From assembly GCF_030695085.1 (NCBI RefSeq), contig NZ_JAUYTS010000157.1, forward strand, positions 1-47,716: a stretch of 47,716 nucleotides of DNA. Reading direction: 5' to 3'. This stretch comes from Falsiroseomonas sp. Lineage in GTDB: Bacteria; Pseudomonadota; Alphaproteobacteria; Acetobacterales; Acetobacteraceae. Under the pieces are notes generated by a model. That model searched no databases. It was not told the origin of the DNA and worked only from the letters and a program-made list of their open reading frames with translations. Below are positions 8,166 through 15,792 of this stretch, one piece after another; within the stretch, counting starts at the first letter, position 1, and every line of letters begins with the position of its first letter. Position numbers and translations under genes: made by a program.

Positions 8166-8915
8166 GTGGCATCAACCCCAACGGGCGGCCAGGCCGGCCG
8201 CGTTGTCTTCACCCGTGCCGGGGTGTGGCGCGGTGCCGTGGCGAGCCTGCCGCTCTGGGTCGGCATGCTGCCCTTCGGCGTGGTGATCGGCGTGCTCTCC
8301 GCCGCCAAGGGCCTGTCCTTCGCCGAGACGGCGCTGATGACCAGCCTGGTCTTCGCCGGCTCCGCCCAGCTCGTGGCGCTGGAGCTGTGGGCCGATCCGG
8401 CGCCGGTCCTGGCGGCGACCATCGCCGCCCTGGTGGTCAATCTCCGCATGGCGCCGATGGGCGCGGCGCTGGCGCCCTGGCTGGACCGGCTGCGCGGCTG
8501 GAAGCTGTGGGGCAGCCTGGCGACGCTGGTGGACCATTCCTTCGCCATGGCGATCGCGGAGCAGCGGGCCGGCGGGCGCGATGCCGGCTACCTGCTGGGC
8601 AACGGGCTCGGCATCTGGGTGTCCTGGGTGGTGACGGTGATGGCCGGGCATCTGGGCGGTGGGCTGCTGCAGGTGCCGCCGGGACACCCGTTGTTCTTCG
8701 CCGCCATCGCCGCCTTCCTGTCCATCCTGGTGCCGCTGTGGCGCGGGGCGCGGGTGGATGCGCTGCCCTGGCTGGTGGCCGGGCTGGTGGCGCTGGCGGC
8801 GCACCGGGCCGGCTGGCCGGTGCCGCTGCCGCTGCTGCTGGGCACCTTCGCCGGCGCCGGGCTTGGGGCCTGGATCGAGCTGCGCGGGCGGGGCGCGCCG
8901 GGTTGGAAGCCATGA
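8166..8915 (+). CDS. azlC: AzlC family branched-chain amino-acid exporter, large subunit
   Basis: A 249-residue inner-membrane protein of the AzlC (LIV-E) family, which with AzlD exports leucine, isoleucine, valine or analogues. The GTG start is 4 bases after recX. The conserved N-terminal block WRGAVASLPLWVGMLPFGVVIG, the FAGSAQLVALELW segment and NLRMAPMGAALAPWL are all present, and about seven hydrophobic helices can be counted. Normally azlD follows with an overlap; here a 150-base insert with palindromic character separates them. Confidence 0.93.
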   Translation: MASTPTGGQAGRVVFTRAGVWRGAVASLPLWVGMLPFGVVIGVLSAAKGLSFAETALMTSLVFAGSAQLVALELWADPAPVLAATIAALVVNLRMAPMGAALAPWLDRLRGWKLWGSLATLVDHSFAMAIAEQRAGGRDAGYLLGNGLGIWVSWVVTVMAGHLGGGLLQVPPGHPLFFAAIAAFLSILVPLWRGARVDALPWLVAGLVALAAHRAGWPVPLPLLLGTFAGAGLGAWIELRGRGAPGWKP

Positions 8916-9061
8916 GCATGCCCGGCGCAATCAACCTGCGGCCGGCGCCTTGCGTCGGCCGAGCGGCCGAATGGCCGCCGCGGCTTATGCCGCGAAGGCA
9001 AGCGCGCGCCCGCCGTTTGAGGGGGCCGAAAATGCGCCCGCAGCTTCAGGCGTGGGCATAG
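8912..9061 (+). other. Palindromic spacer between azlC and azlD, with an open 49-codon frame
   Basis: The spacer carries an imperfect long stem (GCGC-c-TTGC at 8945-8953 with GCAAGCGC at 8998-9005). Smaller hairpins lie inside it: GGCC-gagc-GGCC near 8958-8969 and GCGGC-ttat-GCCGC near 8980-8993. An ATG overlapping the azlC stop (ATGA at 8912) opens a frame to TAG at 9059-9061, four bases before azlD. Its product is Arg/Pro-rich and unlike any family I know. It may be a REP-like element that keeps a frame open for translational coupling, rather than a gene. Confidence 0.4.
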
Positions 9062-9065
9062 GCCG

Positions 9066-9380
9066 ATGGAGCTGAGGCCGGATGTGCTGCTGGCGATCCT
9101 CGGCATGGCGCTGGTGACCTATGCCTGCCGGGCCGGCGGCTACGCCGTGCTGCGGGCGGTGCGGCCACCGCCCTTCGTGCAGGCGCTGCTGCGCCACCTG
9201 CCGGGCTGCCTGTTCGTGGCCTACGTCACCCCGCCGCTGCTGGCGGGCGGTGCGCCTGTCTGGGCGGGGGCGGTGGTGGTGGTGGTGGTGCAGATCGCCG
9301 TCCGCAACATCGGCGCCGCCATCCTGGCCGGCGTGGCGGTGACCTGGGGGCTGCATGCGGCGCTGGGATTGGGGGGATAG
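9066..9380 (+). CDS. azlD: AzlD family branched-chain amino-acid exporter, small subunit
   Basis: A 104-residue membrane protein with four hydrophobic segments, the usual size of AzlD. It has the family's N-terminal MALVTYACRAGGYAVLR segment and the later RHLPGCLFVAYVTPPLLAGG. It should be the partner of AzlC in exporting branched-chain amino acids. The third helix contains six consecutive Val, encoded by an exact (GTG)6 run at 9273-9290, a possible slippage site. It ends 10 bases before the promoter of the ileS leader. Confidence 0.92.
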   Translation: MELRPDVLLAILGMALVTYACRAGGYAVLRAVRPPPFVQALLRHLPGCLFVAYVTPPLLAGGAPVWAGAVVVVVVQIAVRNIGAAILAGVAVTWGLHAALGLGG

Positions 9381-9390
9381 ACCGGTGTCC

Positions 9391-9422
9391 TTGACCCCAA
9401 CCGGGCCGCATCCGCATATAAG
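9391..9422 (+). promoter_or_regulatory. Promoter of the ileS leader
   Basis: TTGACC at 9391-9396 is an excellent -35. The -10 is less certain: TATAAG at 9417-9422 is the best hexamer but gives a long 20-base spacer, while CATATA at 9415-9420 gives 18. With either, transcription would start within a few bases of the ATG at 9427, so the leader peptide would be translated from a nearly leaderless transcript. Confidence 0.5.
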
Positions 9423-9426
9423 CGGC

Positions 9427-9474
9427 ATGTTCCGCGGGATGTCCGGCCTTCGAATTATCCGCCCGGCCCTTTGA
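9427..9474 (+). CDS. Putative isoleucine leader peptide upstream of ileS
   Basis: A 15-codon frame reading MFRGMSGLRIIRPAL and then TGA. Codons 10 and 11 are tandem isoleucine codons (ATT ATC, 9454-9459). The stop at 9472-9474 lies in the loop of the terminator hairpin. A peptide rich in the cognate amino acid, overlapping a terminator ahead of an aminoacyl-tRNA synthetase, is the architecture of ribosome-mediated attenuation. Only two Ile codons are present, and no ribosome site precedes the ATG, which fits a start at or near the transcript's 5' end. Function is inferred from layout only. Confidence 0.55.
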   Translation: MFRGMSGLRIIRPAL

Positions 9475-9486
9475 AGGCCGGGTTTT
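9443..9486 (+). promoter_or_regulatory. Attenuator with mutually exclusive stems before ileS
   Basis: The terminator is CCCGGCC (9462-9468), a 7-base loop, GGCCGGG (9476-9482), then TTTT (9483-9486). A competing 9-bp stem can form between CCGGCCTTC (9443-9451) and GAAGGCCGG (9473-9481), which uses the same 3' arm. A ribosome paused at the Ile codons (9454-9459) would cover both 5' arms and leave the 3' arm unpaired, allowing read-through into ileS. The alternative stem also ends beside the T run, so it could itself terminate; the direction of control needs testing. Since a promoter lies upstream, this is more than the terminator of azlD. Confidence 0.65.
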
Positions 9487-9537
9487 CCGCGCACGCCCCT
9501 ATCCGGCCTCCTCGCAGGCTCATTGAGACCGCATCCC

Positions 9538-12357
9538 ATGAATGACGCCCCCCCCGTGGCCCCGACCGACCCCGCGCGCGATTATCGCGGCACCGTCTTC
9601 CTGCCAAAGACCGATTTCCCCATGCGCGGCGACCTGCCGAAGCGGGAGCCCGCCTGGCTTGCGCGGTGGGAGGCGATGGGGCTGCGGGACCGGCTGCGCG
9701 CGCAAAGCGCCGGCCGGCCGAAATTCATCCTGCATGACGGCCCGCCCTATGCGAACGGCAACCTGCATATCGGGCACGCGCTGAACAAGATCCTGAAGGA
9801 CGTGATCAACCGCGCCGCGCAGATGTCCGGGCTGGATGCCGATTACGTGCCGGGCTGGGACTGCCACGGCCTGCCGATCGAGTGGAAGATCGAGGAACAA
9901 TACCGCGCCAAGGGCCGCGACAAGGATGCGGTGCCGATCCTGGATTTCCGGGCCGAGTGCCGCGAATACGCGGCCCATTGGCTGGGCGTGCAGAGCGAGG
10001 AATTCCGCCGGCTCGGCGTGCTCGGTGACTGGGGTGGGCGCTACGCCACGATGGATTTCGCCTCCGAGGCGGCCATTGCCGGGGAGATCGCGAAATTCCT
10101 GATGAACGGGTCGCTGTATCGCGGCCTGCGCCCGGTGATGTGGAGCCCGGTTGAGAAGACCGCGCTGGCCGAGGCGGAGATTGAATACCACGACCATGTC
10201 TCACCCACGCTGTGGGCGCGCTTCCGGTTGAAGGCGGCCGGGGCGGCGGACCTGGCCGGCGCCTCCGTGGTGATCTGGACCACGACGCCCTGGACCATCC
10301 CCGGCAACCGCGCCGTCGCCTATGGGCCGGAGATCGACTACGCGCTGGTGCATGTGGAGGGCGTGGCCGAGGGCAGCGCCCTGGTGCCGGGCGAATTCCT
10401 GCTCGTCGCCCTGCCGCTGCTGCCGCAATTCGAGAAGGATGCGGGGCTCGGCGCGCACAGCATCAAGCGCCTGCTGAAGGGCGCGGAGCTGGAAGGCGCC
10501 ATCGCCGCGCATCCGCTGGCCGGCTGGGACGGCGCGCCCGGCGGCTATGATTTCGACGTGCCGCTGCTGCCCGGAGACTTCGTCACCACCGAGGCCGGCA
10601 CCGGCTTCGTGCATATCGCCCCGGGCCATGGCGAGGATGACTTCATCCTCGGCAAGGCCCATGGGCTGCCGGTGCCGGAGACGGTGGGCGATGACGGCAC
10701 CTTCACGCGCTGGGCGCCGGGCTTTACCGGCCAGCACGTCTTCAAGGCGCATGACGCCGTCTATGCCGCCTGCATCGCGATGGGCACGCTGGTGGCGAAG
10801 GCGAAGCTGACGCACAGCTACCCGCATAGCTGGCGTTCCAAGAAGCCCGTCATCTTCCGCGCCACGCCGCAATGGTTCATCGCGATGGACGATGCGAACG
10901 CGATCCGCGAAAAGGCGATGCAGGCGATTGCCGACACGCATTTCGTCCCCGACATCGGCCGCAACCGCATCGGCGGCATGGTCTCCGTCCGCCCCGACTG
11001 GTGCATCAGCCGCCAGCGCGCCTGGGGCGTGCCGATTCCCGTCTTCGTCGAGAAGGCCAGCGGCGAGCCGCTGCGCGACCCGGCAGTGATGGACCGCATC
11101 ATCGGGGCCTTCCGTGTCGAGGGCGCCGATGCCTGGTACCAGCCCGGCGCCGCGCAGCGCTTCCTCGGCGCGGATCGCGACGCCAGCGCCTATGAGCAGG
11201 TGATGGACATCGTCGATGTCTGGTTCGAATCCGGCTCCACCCACGCCTTCGTCCTGACGCCGGAGCGCGGCCTGCCGTTTCCGGCGGATCTGTACCTGGA
11301 AGGCTCGGACCAGCATCGCGGCTGGTTCCATTCCTCCCTGCTGGAATCGGTCGGCTCGCGCGGCACAGCGCCGTTCAAGGCGATCCTGACGCATGGCTTC
11401 GTGCTCGATGAGCAGGGCCGCAAGATGTCGAAGTCGCTCGGCAATGTGGTGGCACCGCAGGATGTGGTGAAGGACCATGGCGCGGACCTGCTGCGGCTCT
11501 GGGTGATGAACACCGATGTCACCGAGGATCAGCGCATCGGCAAGGAAATCCTGAAGCAGCAGAGCGAGCTGTACCGTCGCATCCGCAACACGCTGCGCTG
11601 GCTGCTCGGCAATCTCGACCGTTTCCACGAGAGCGAGATCGTCCCGCACCAGGATCTGCCGGAGCTGGAGCGCTGGGTGCTGCACCGGCTTTCGGAACTC
11701 GATGCCCGCCTGCGCCAGGCGGTGCGCGACCATGATTGGACCGGCGTCTATCCGGACATTCACGGCTTCTGCGCCACGGACCTCTCGGCCTTCTACTTCG
11801 ACGTCCGCAAGGACAGCCTGTATTGCGACGCACCCGAAAGCCTGCGCCGCCGCGCGGCGCGCACGGTGATCGACCAGCTGCATCGCTGCCTGACCGCCTG
11901 GCTGGCCCCGGTGCTGGTGGCGACGGCGGAGGAAAGCTGGCTTGCCCGCTTCCCGGACGACACGGACAGCATCCATCTGCGCGACTGGCCGGTGATTCCG
12001 GCGGAATGGCGGGATGAGAAGCTGGCGGAGAAATGGGCCGCGGTGCGCGGCTTCCGCCGCACCGTGACCGGCGCGATCGAGGATCTGCGCCGCGCCGGCA
12101 CCATCGGCGCCTCGCTCCAGGCCAGCGCCACCCTGGCGCTGCCGGAGGGCGACCCGGCCAATGTGCTGACGGCGGAGCAATGGGCAGAGGTGCTGATCGT
12201 CTCCCAGGCCCGGATCACTCCGGCCGAGACGCCGGATGCGGTGGTGACGGTGGCTGGGGGCCATAAATGCGACCGCTGCTGGCGCGTGCTGCCGGAGGTC
12301 GGGCGCTCGCTCGCCCACCCGACGCTCTGCCGCCGCTGCGAATCCGTGGTCGCTTGA
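9538..12357 (+). CDS. ileS: Isoleucyl-tRNA synthetase
   Basis: A 939-residue class-I synthetase that charges tRNA-Ile and edits valine. The ATP motif HIGH is at residues 77-80 and KMSKS at 629-633. The CP1 editing domain carries TTPWTIPGN, followed by WCISRQRAWGVPIPVF. The C-terminus has the zinc-finger CDRCWRVL and CRRCE found in bacterial-type IleRS, which fits the full length. I start at the ATG at 9538; a TTG five codons upstream is possible, but the leader spacing gives no better ribosome site. It is preceded by the proposed attenuator and followed by lspA after 22 bases. Confidence 0.97.
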   Translation: MNDAPPVAPTDPARDYRGTVFLPKTDFPMRGDLPKREPAWLARWEAMGLRDRLRAQSAGRPKFILHDGPPYANGNLHIGHALNKILKDVINRAAQMSGLDADYVPGWDCHGLPIEWKIEEQYRAKGRDKDAVPILDFRAECREYAAHWLGVQSEEFRRLGVLGDWGGRYATMDFASEAAIAGEIAKFLMNGSLYRGLRPVMWSPVEKTALAEAEIEYHDHVSPTLWARFRLKAAGAADLAGASVVIWTTTPWTIPGNRAVAYGPEIDYALVHVEGVAEGSALVPGEFLLVALPLLPQFEKDAGLGAHSIKRLLKGAELEGAIAAHPLAGWDGAPGGYDFDVPLLPGDFVTTEAGTGFVHIAPGHGEDDFILGKAHGLPVPETVGDDGTFTRWAPGFTGQHVFKAHDAVYAACIAMGTLVAKAKLTHSYPHSWRSKKPVIFRATPQWFIAMDDANAIREKAMQAIADTHFVPDIGRNRIGGMVSVRPDWCISRQRAWGVPIPVFVEKASGEPLRDPAVMDRIIGAFRVEGADAWYQPGAAQRFLGADRDASAYEQVMDIVDVWFESGSTHAFVLTPERGLPFPADLYLEGSDQHRGWFHSSLLESVGSRGTAPFKAILTHGFVLDEQGRKMSKSLGNVVAPQDVVKDHGADLLRLWVMNTDVTEDQRIGKEILKQQSELYRRIRNTLRWLLGNLDRFHESEIVPHQDLPELERWVLHRLSELDARLRQAVRDHDWTGVYPDIHGFCATDLSAFYFDVRKDSLYCDAPESLRRRAARTVIDQLHRCLTAWLAPVLVATAEESWLARFPDDTDSIHLRDWPVIPAEWRDEKLAEKWAAVRGFRRTVTGAIEDLRRAGTIGASLQASATLALPEGDPANVLTAEQWAEVLIVSQARITPAETPDAVVTVAGGHKCDRCWRVLPEVGRSLAHPTLCRRCESVVA

Positions 12358-12379
12358 TGCGGCGGCAGGATCACGGCGC

Positions 12380-12877
12380 ATGATGCGCATCGGCCTCGCC
12401 TTGGCGCTTGCGGTACTGGTCATCGACCAGGCGACCAAGCACTACATGCTGTTCGTGCTGGAGCTTCCCATGGTGGGCCACATCCCACTGGTGGCCGCCG
12501 GCCCCTTCGGCTTCGACCTCACCATGGTCTGGAACCGCGGCGTCACCTTCGGCATGCTGGCCGGCGACAGCCCCTGGTCGCAGGCCGTCCTCGGCCTGCT
12601 GGCGCTGGGCATTGCCGGCTTCCTGCTGCGCTGGATGGCGCGGGCCGAAAACCGGCTGACGGCGCTGGCGCTCGGCGCCGTGGTCGGTGGCGCGGTCGGC
12701 AATGTGATCGACCGCTTCCGCTTCGGCGCGGTGGCGGATTTCTTTGATGCCCATGCCTGGGGCTGGCATTGGTATGTCTTCAATCCCGCCGATGCCGCCA
12801 TCGTGCTCGGCGTGGTGGCATTGATCGCCGATGCCTTGTTCCGGCCTTCACCCAGGGCTAAGGGTTCCACGCCATGA
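12380..12877 (+). CDS. lspA: Lipoprotein signal peptidase (signal peptidase II)
   Basis: A 165-residue inner-membrane aspartyl protease that removes the signal peptide from diacylglyceryl-prolipoproteins. Four hydrophobic helices are visible. The catalytic pair is Asp120 (GAVADF) and Asp138 (FNPADAAI), with the conserved GNVIDR at 108-113 and WNRGVTFG at 51-58. The ileS-lspA order is widespread. The stop overlaps the start of the next gene (ATGA, 12874-12877), a lipoprotein that is itself a likely substrate. Confidence 0.95.
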   Translation: MMRIGLALALAVLVIDQATKHYMLFVLELPMVGHIPLVAAGPFGFDLTMVWNRGVTFGMLAGDSPWSQAVLGLLALGIAGFLLRWMARAENRLTALALGAVVGGAVGNVIDRFRFGAVADFFDAHAWGWHWYVFNPADAAIVLGVVALIADALFRPSPRAKGSTP

Positions 12878-13422
12878 CCCAGCTTCGCACCCTCCTGCTC
12901 GGCCTGCCTCTCCTCGCGGTGCTCGCGGGCTGCGGCGGCGACACCGCCCGCTCCCTCGGCTTCACCCGGGACCCGCCGGATGAATTCCAGGTTACCACCC
13001 GCGCGCCGCTCTCGGTGCCGCCGCGGCTGGCCGAATTGCCGGTGCCGACCCCGGGCACGCCCCGGCCGCAGGATCAGCGGCCGCCGGCCGCAGCCATCCT
13101 CGGCGGCACGCCGGCGCAAACCGCCGCACCGTCCGGCGCGGAACGCGCGCTGCTGGCCCAGGCCGGCCAGCCGGTGGACGACAATATCCGCGCCCGCGTC
13201 GATGCCGAGAGCCTGCGGCTCGACCGCCCCGATCGCAGCGTGGCGGACCGCCTGATGTTCTGGCGCGGCGATACCACCCCGCCCGGCGTGGCGGTGGACC
13301 CGCAGCGGGAGGCGCAGCGCCTGCGCGAGAACGCCGCCCTGGGGCGCGATACGACCGAAGGCGTGACGCCGGTGGCGCAGCCGCAGCAGCGCAGCCTGAT
13401 CCAGAGGCTGTTCGGCGGGTAA
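12874..13422 (+). CDS. DUF3035 family lipoprotein
   Basis: A 182-residue lipoprotein with signal LRTLLLGLPLLAVLAGCGG (lipobox LAGC). The mature part starts with the block DPPDEFQVTTRAPLSVPP, the hallmark of DUF3035, a family found beside lspA in alphaproteobacteria. The remainder is Pro/Arg/Ala-rich and probably extended, with ADRLMFWRGD and a basic end (QRSLIQRLFGG). The family has no assigned activity that I can state; an envelope role is inferred. It is translationally coupled to lspA and is followed by two hairpins. Confidence 0.85.
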   Translation: MTQLRTLLLGLPLLAVLAGCGGDTARSLGFTRDPPDEFQVTTRAPLSVPPRLAELPVPTPGTPRPQDQRPPAAAILGGTPAQTAAPSGAERALLAQAGQPVDDNIRARVDAESLRLDRPDRSVADRLMFWRGDTTPPGVAVDPQREAQRLRENAALGRDTTEGVTPVAQPQQRSLIQRLFGG

Positions 13423-13427
13423 TATTG

Positions 13428-13450
13428 GCCGACCACGCAAGCTGGTCGGC
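13428..13450 (+). terminator. Hairpin after the ileS-lspA operon
   Basis: A perfect 8-bp stem, GCCGACCA / TGGTCGGC, with a 7-base loop, 5 bases after the lipoprotein stop. There is no T run directly after it, so it may stabilise the mRNA 3' end or act together with the stronger hairpin that follows. Confidence 0.45.
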
Positions 13451-13482
13451 GGCGCCTGGGCTACCTATCTGTGCCACTCATG

Positions 13483-13522
13483 GCCGGGCACCGCCGCATG
13501 GCGTGCCCGGCTTGTTTCGTTT
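13483..13522 (+). terminator. Intrinsic terminator of the ileS-lspA operon
   Basis: A perfect 9-bp stem (GCCGGGCAC at 13483-13491 and GTGCCCGGC at 13503-13511) with an 11-base loop, followed by a T-rich tail (ttgtttcgttt). It isolates hslO from the operon upstream. Confidence 0.75.
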
Positions 13523-13606
13523 GGCCTCCCCGGTTGCCGGAGCCCCGGCAGCCCTGTCGCGCATCGCCCCCGCCCGTTTCCACCGGCCGCGGGGCTGCGC
13601 CCATGC

Positions 13607-14593
13607 ATGGTTTCGCCCGTGACCGATCCGACCCTGCCCTCCGCCACCCCCGCCTTCCTCAACCATGACCGCCCGCCGGTGCCGGATCTGGTGGTGCCGC
13701 GCGGCGTGCTGCCCTTTCACCTGGACCAGCGCCCGGTGCGCGGCCGGCTGGTGAAGCTCGGCGCGCTGGCGGATGCGCTGATCGGCCGCCATTCCCAGCA
13801 CCCCGCCGTGCTGCGACTGATGGGGGAGGCGCTGGCACTGACCGCCGCGCTGGCCACCGCATTGAAATTCAAGGGCTCCTTCAGCCTGCAGGCGAAGGGC
13901 GATGGCCCGGTCTCCATGCTGCTGGCCGATTGCACGGATGCCGGCGCGCTGCGCGGCTATGCCAAGGCGGACCCGGAAAGGCTGGAGGCGCTGCTGGTGG
14001 CGCATCCGCAGCCCACCGCCGCGCAATTGCTCGGCAAGGGCTTCTTCGCCTTCACCTGCGACCAGGGCGACGACATGGAACGCTACCAGGGCATCGTCGC
14101 CATCGAGGGCGAGACCCTGGCCGAGATGACCGACACCTATTTCCAGACCTCCGAGCAATTGCAGACGGAAGTCCGCCTGGCCTGCGGCCGCAGCCTGGCC
14201 GGCTGGCGCGCCAGCGCCCTGGTGATCGAGCGTGTCGCCGGCCAGGGCGGCATCGGGGAGCTGGACCAGGAGGAGCAGGACGATGCCTGGCGCACCGCCC
14301 AGGCCCTGGTCGGCACCCTGAAGGCGGAGGAGATGCTGGATGACGAGCTGCCGGGCGAACGCCTGCTGCACCGGCTGTTCCATGCCGAGGGCCTGGCCAC
14401 GGACCGGCCGCGCCCGCTGTCCTATGGCTGCCGCTGTTCCCGCGCCCGGCTGGCCGCGGTGCTGGAGAATTTCGGGCCGGAGGATCTGGACCACATGGCC
14501 GAATCCGGCGCCATCACCATGACCTGCGAATTCTGCGCCGTGGATTTCCGTTTCGAACGCGCCGAGGTGGATGGCAAGGCCGGGCGGGCGTGA
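13607..14593 (+). CDS. hslO: Hsp33 redox-regulated chaperone
   Basis: A 328-residue cytoplasmic holdase activated by oxidative unfolding. The four zinc Cys are at 275 and 277 (GCRCS) and 307 and 310 (CEFC), the CxC...CxxC redox switch of the family. The N-terminal chaperone domain contains GEALALTAALATALKFKGSF and DQGDDMERYQGIV. The N-terminal 30 residues beyond the usual start are Pro-rich, so a later start (GTG at 13619) is possible. It is a single transcription unit between the operon terminator and the next lipoprotein gene. Confidence 0.95.
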   Translation: MVSPVTDPTLPSATPAFLNHDRPPVPDLVVPRGVLPFHLDQRPVRGRLVKLGALADALIGRHSQHPAVLRLMGEALALTAALATALKFKGSFSLQAKGDGPVSMLLADCTDAGALRGYAKADPERLEALLVAHPQPTAAQLLGKGFFAFTCDQGDDMERYQGIVAIEGETLAEMTDTYFQTSEQLQTEVRLACGRSLAGWRASALVIERVAGQGGIGELDQEEQDDAWRTAQALVGTLKAEEMLDDELPGERLLHRLFHAEGLATDRPRPLSYGCRCSRARLAAVLENFGPEDLDHMAESGAITMTCEFCAVDFRFERAEVDGKAGRA

Positions 14594-14669
14594 CGCGGCC
14601 CGAGTCTTGAGGCTGGACCCGCGCCGCGCGCTGCATTACCGGGGATGCGGGCCGCAAGGGAACGTCGCC

Positions 14670-15326
14670 ATGCCGAAACGCCGCCACCTGTTGAAGGCCT
14701 TGCCGCTGCTCGCCGCCGCCTGCGCCACCGCCGAACAGCCATTGCCGCCGCTGCGCCCGCTGGTCACCGGCTACGGCCACCTGACCCCGCTGCGGCTGAA
14801 TGTGCTGGAGATCCAGATCGGCCAGCCGGTGCCCGGCGCGATCCAGGTGATCGAGCCGGCGCCGATGCGCCCGGATGTGGAAATGCGGCGCATGGCGGAA
14901 CAGCGCCTGGTGCCGATCGGCACGGAGGGGCGCGCCCGCTTCGTCATCACCAATGCCCGCTTCATCCGCCAGCCGCTGCCGGCCCGCGGCGGCTTCGGCG
15001 GGATGTTCGGGGGTGAGCCTGGGGAGCGCCTGACCTGCGAGCTGGCCTGCCGGGTGGAGATCCTGACCGGCGCGGATACCCGCGTGGCCTTCGTCGAGGC
15101 CCAGGTGCAGCGGCTGCAGACCGTGGCCGATGGCGCCAGCGCCGCCACCCGCCGCCAGGCGGCGGAGGATGTGGTGCGCCAGGCGATGGAGGAGATGAAC
15201 GTGGAATTCGAATTCCAGCTGCGCAGCACGCTCCGCGCCTGGCTGGCCGAGGGGCTGACGCCCACCGCGCCGGCCCCGGTGCCGGTGGAACGCGAAGACC
15301 TGTCCGGAGCCCAGCCCCGGACATGA
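14670..15326 (+). CDS. Hypothetical exported lipoprotein
   Basis: A 218-residue protein from ATG 14670, with a short basic N-terminus and lipobox (MPKRRHLLKALPLLAAACA), so probably membrane-anchored. I do not recognise a family. The mature part is alpha/beta with RFVITNARFIRQPL and an amphipathic helix near the end (AAEDVVRQAMEEMNVEFEFQLRS split over two turns), then a Pro-rich tail. The frame is open upstream, but only this start gives a signal. Its stop overlaps the RidA-family start (ATGA, 15323-15326), so the two are coupled. Confidence 0.75.
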   Translation: MPKRRHLLKALPLLAAACATAEQPLPPLRPLVTGYGHLTPLRLNVLEIQIGQPVPGAIQVIEPAPMRPDVEMRRMAEQRLVPIGTEGRARFVITNARFIRQPLPARGGFGGMFGGEPGERLTCELACRVEILTGADTRVAFVEAQVQRLQTVADGASAATRRQAAEDVVRQAMEEMNVEFEFQLRSTLRAWLAEGLTPTAPAPVPVEREDLSGAQPRT

Positions 15327-15736
15327 GCATCACCTTCGGCAACCCGCCCGGCGTGCACACCCCGGGCGCCCGCTATGTCCATGCCGCGCTGGTCGAAGGC
15401 CCCGGTCGCCGTCTGGTGATCTCCGGCCAGATCGGCGTGGCGCCGGATGGCACCGTGGTGGCGGGTGGGGAGGACCAGATTGCCCAGGCCTTCCGCAACC
15501 TGCACGCGGTGCTGGCGGCGCATGGCATGGGGCCGGAGCATATCGTGAAGCTCGGTGTGTTCGTCACCGACCGTTCGCTGATCCCGGCCTTCCGGGCGCA
15601 GCGGGATGCCGTGCTGGGGCCGATCTGCCCCTGCAGCACCCTGCTGATCGTGGCCGGCCTCGCCGATCCACGCTTCGTCTTCGAGGTGGAGGCGGAGGCG
15701 TTTTCCGCCTCAGGCGCCGGCGCAACGGCCGGCTGA
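15323..15736 (+). CDS. RidA/YjgF family protein
   Basis: A 137-residue protein of the RidA fold. Family members often hydrolyse reactive enamine/imine intermediates, but many paralogues have no known substrate. The recognisable parts are LVISGQIGVAPDGTVV, EDQIAQAFRNLHAVLAAHG, VKLGVFVTDR and the C-terminal VAGLADPRFVFEVEAEAF. The catalytic Arg of true RidA would lie in the usual C-terminal CP(R)STLLIV-like stretch; here it reads CPCSTLLIV, so imine deaminase activity is uncertain. Coupled to the lipoprotein gene upstream. Confidence 0.88.
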   Translation: MSITFGNPPGVHTPGARYVHAALVEGPGRRLVISGQIGVAPDGTVVAGGEDQIAQAFRNLHAVLAAHGMGPEHIVKLGVFVTDRSLIPAFRAQRDAVLGPICPCSTLLIVAGLADPRFVFEVEAEAFSASGAGATAG

Positions 15737-15745
15737 GCGCGGCAT

Positions 15746-15765
15746 CACCCGCCTTCCGGCGGGTG
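15746..15765. terminator. Hairpin between convergent ridA-like gene and folE
   Basis: A perfect 8-bp inverted repeat, CACCCGCC / GGCGGGTG, with a TTCC tetraloop, in the 56-base gap between two convergent genes. There is no long T run, but position and stability fit a shared terminator. Confidence 0.6.
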
Positions 15766-15792
15766 CAGGTCGCGCGTTTGGCCGAGTGCTGC

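Noticed and set aside
9391..9537. T-box riboswitch for ileS
   Set aside because: No T-box core, specifier loop or length of the kind needed; a short leader peptide with tandem Ile codons explains the terminator better.
10201..12438. Long open frame antisense to ileS
   Set aside because: Low-complexity His/Arg/Ala-rich translation without motifs; ileS carries every synthetase signature on the opposite strand.
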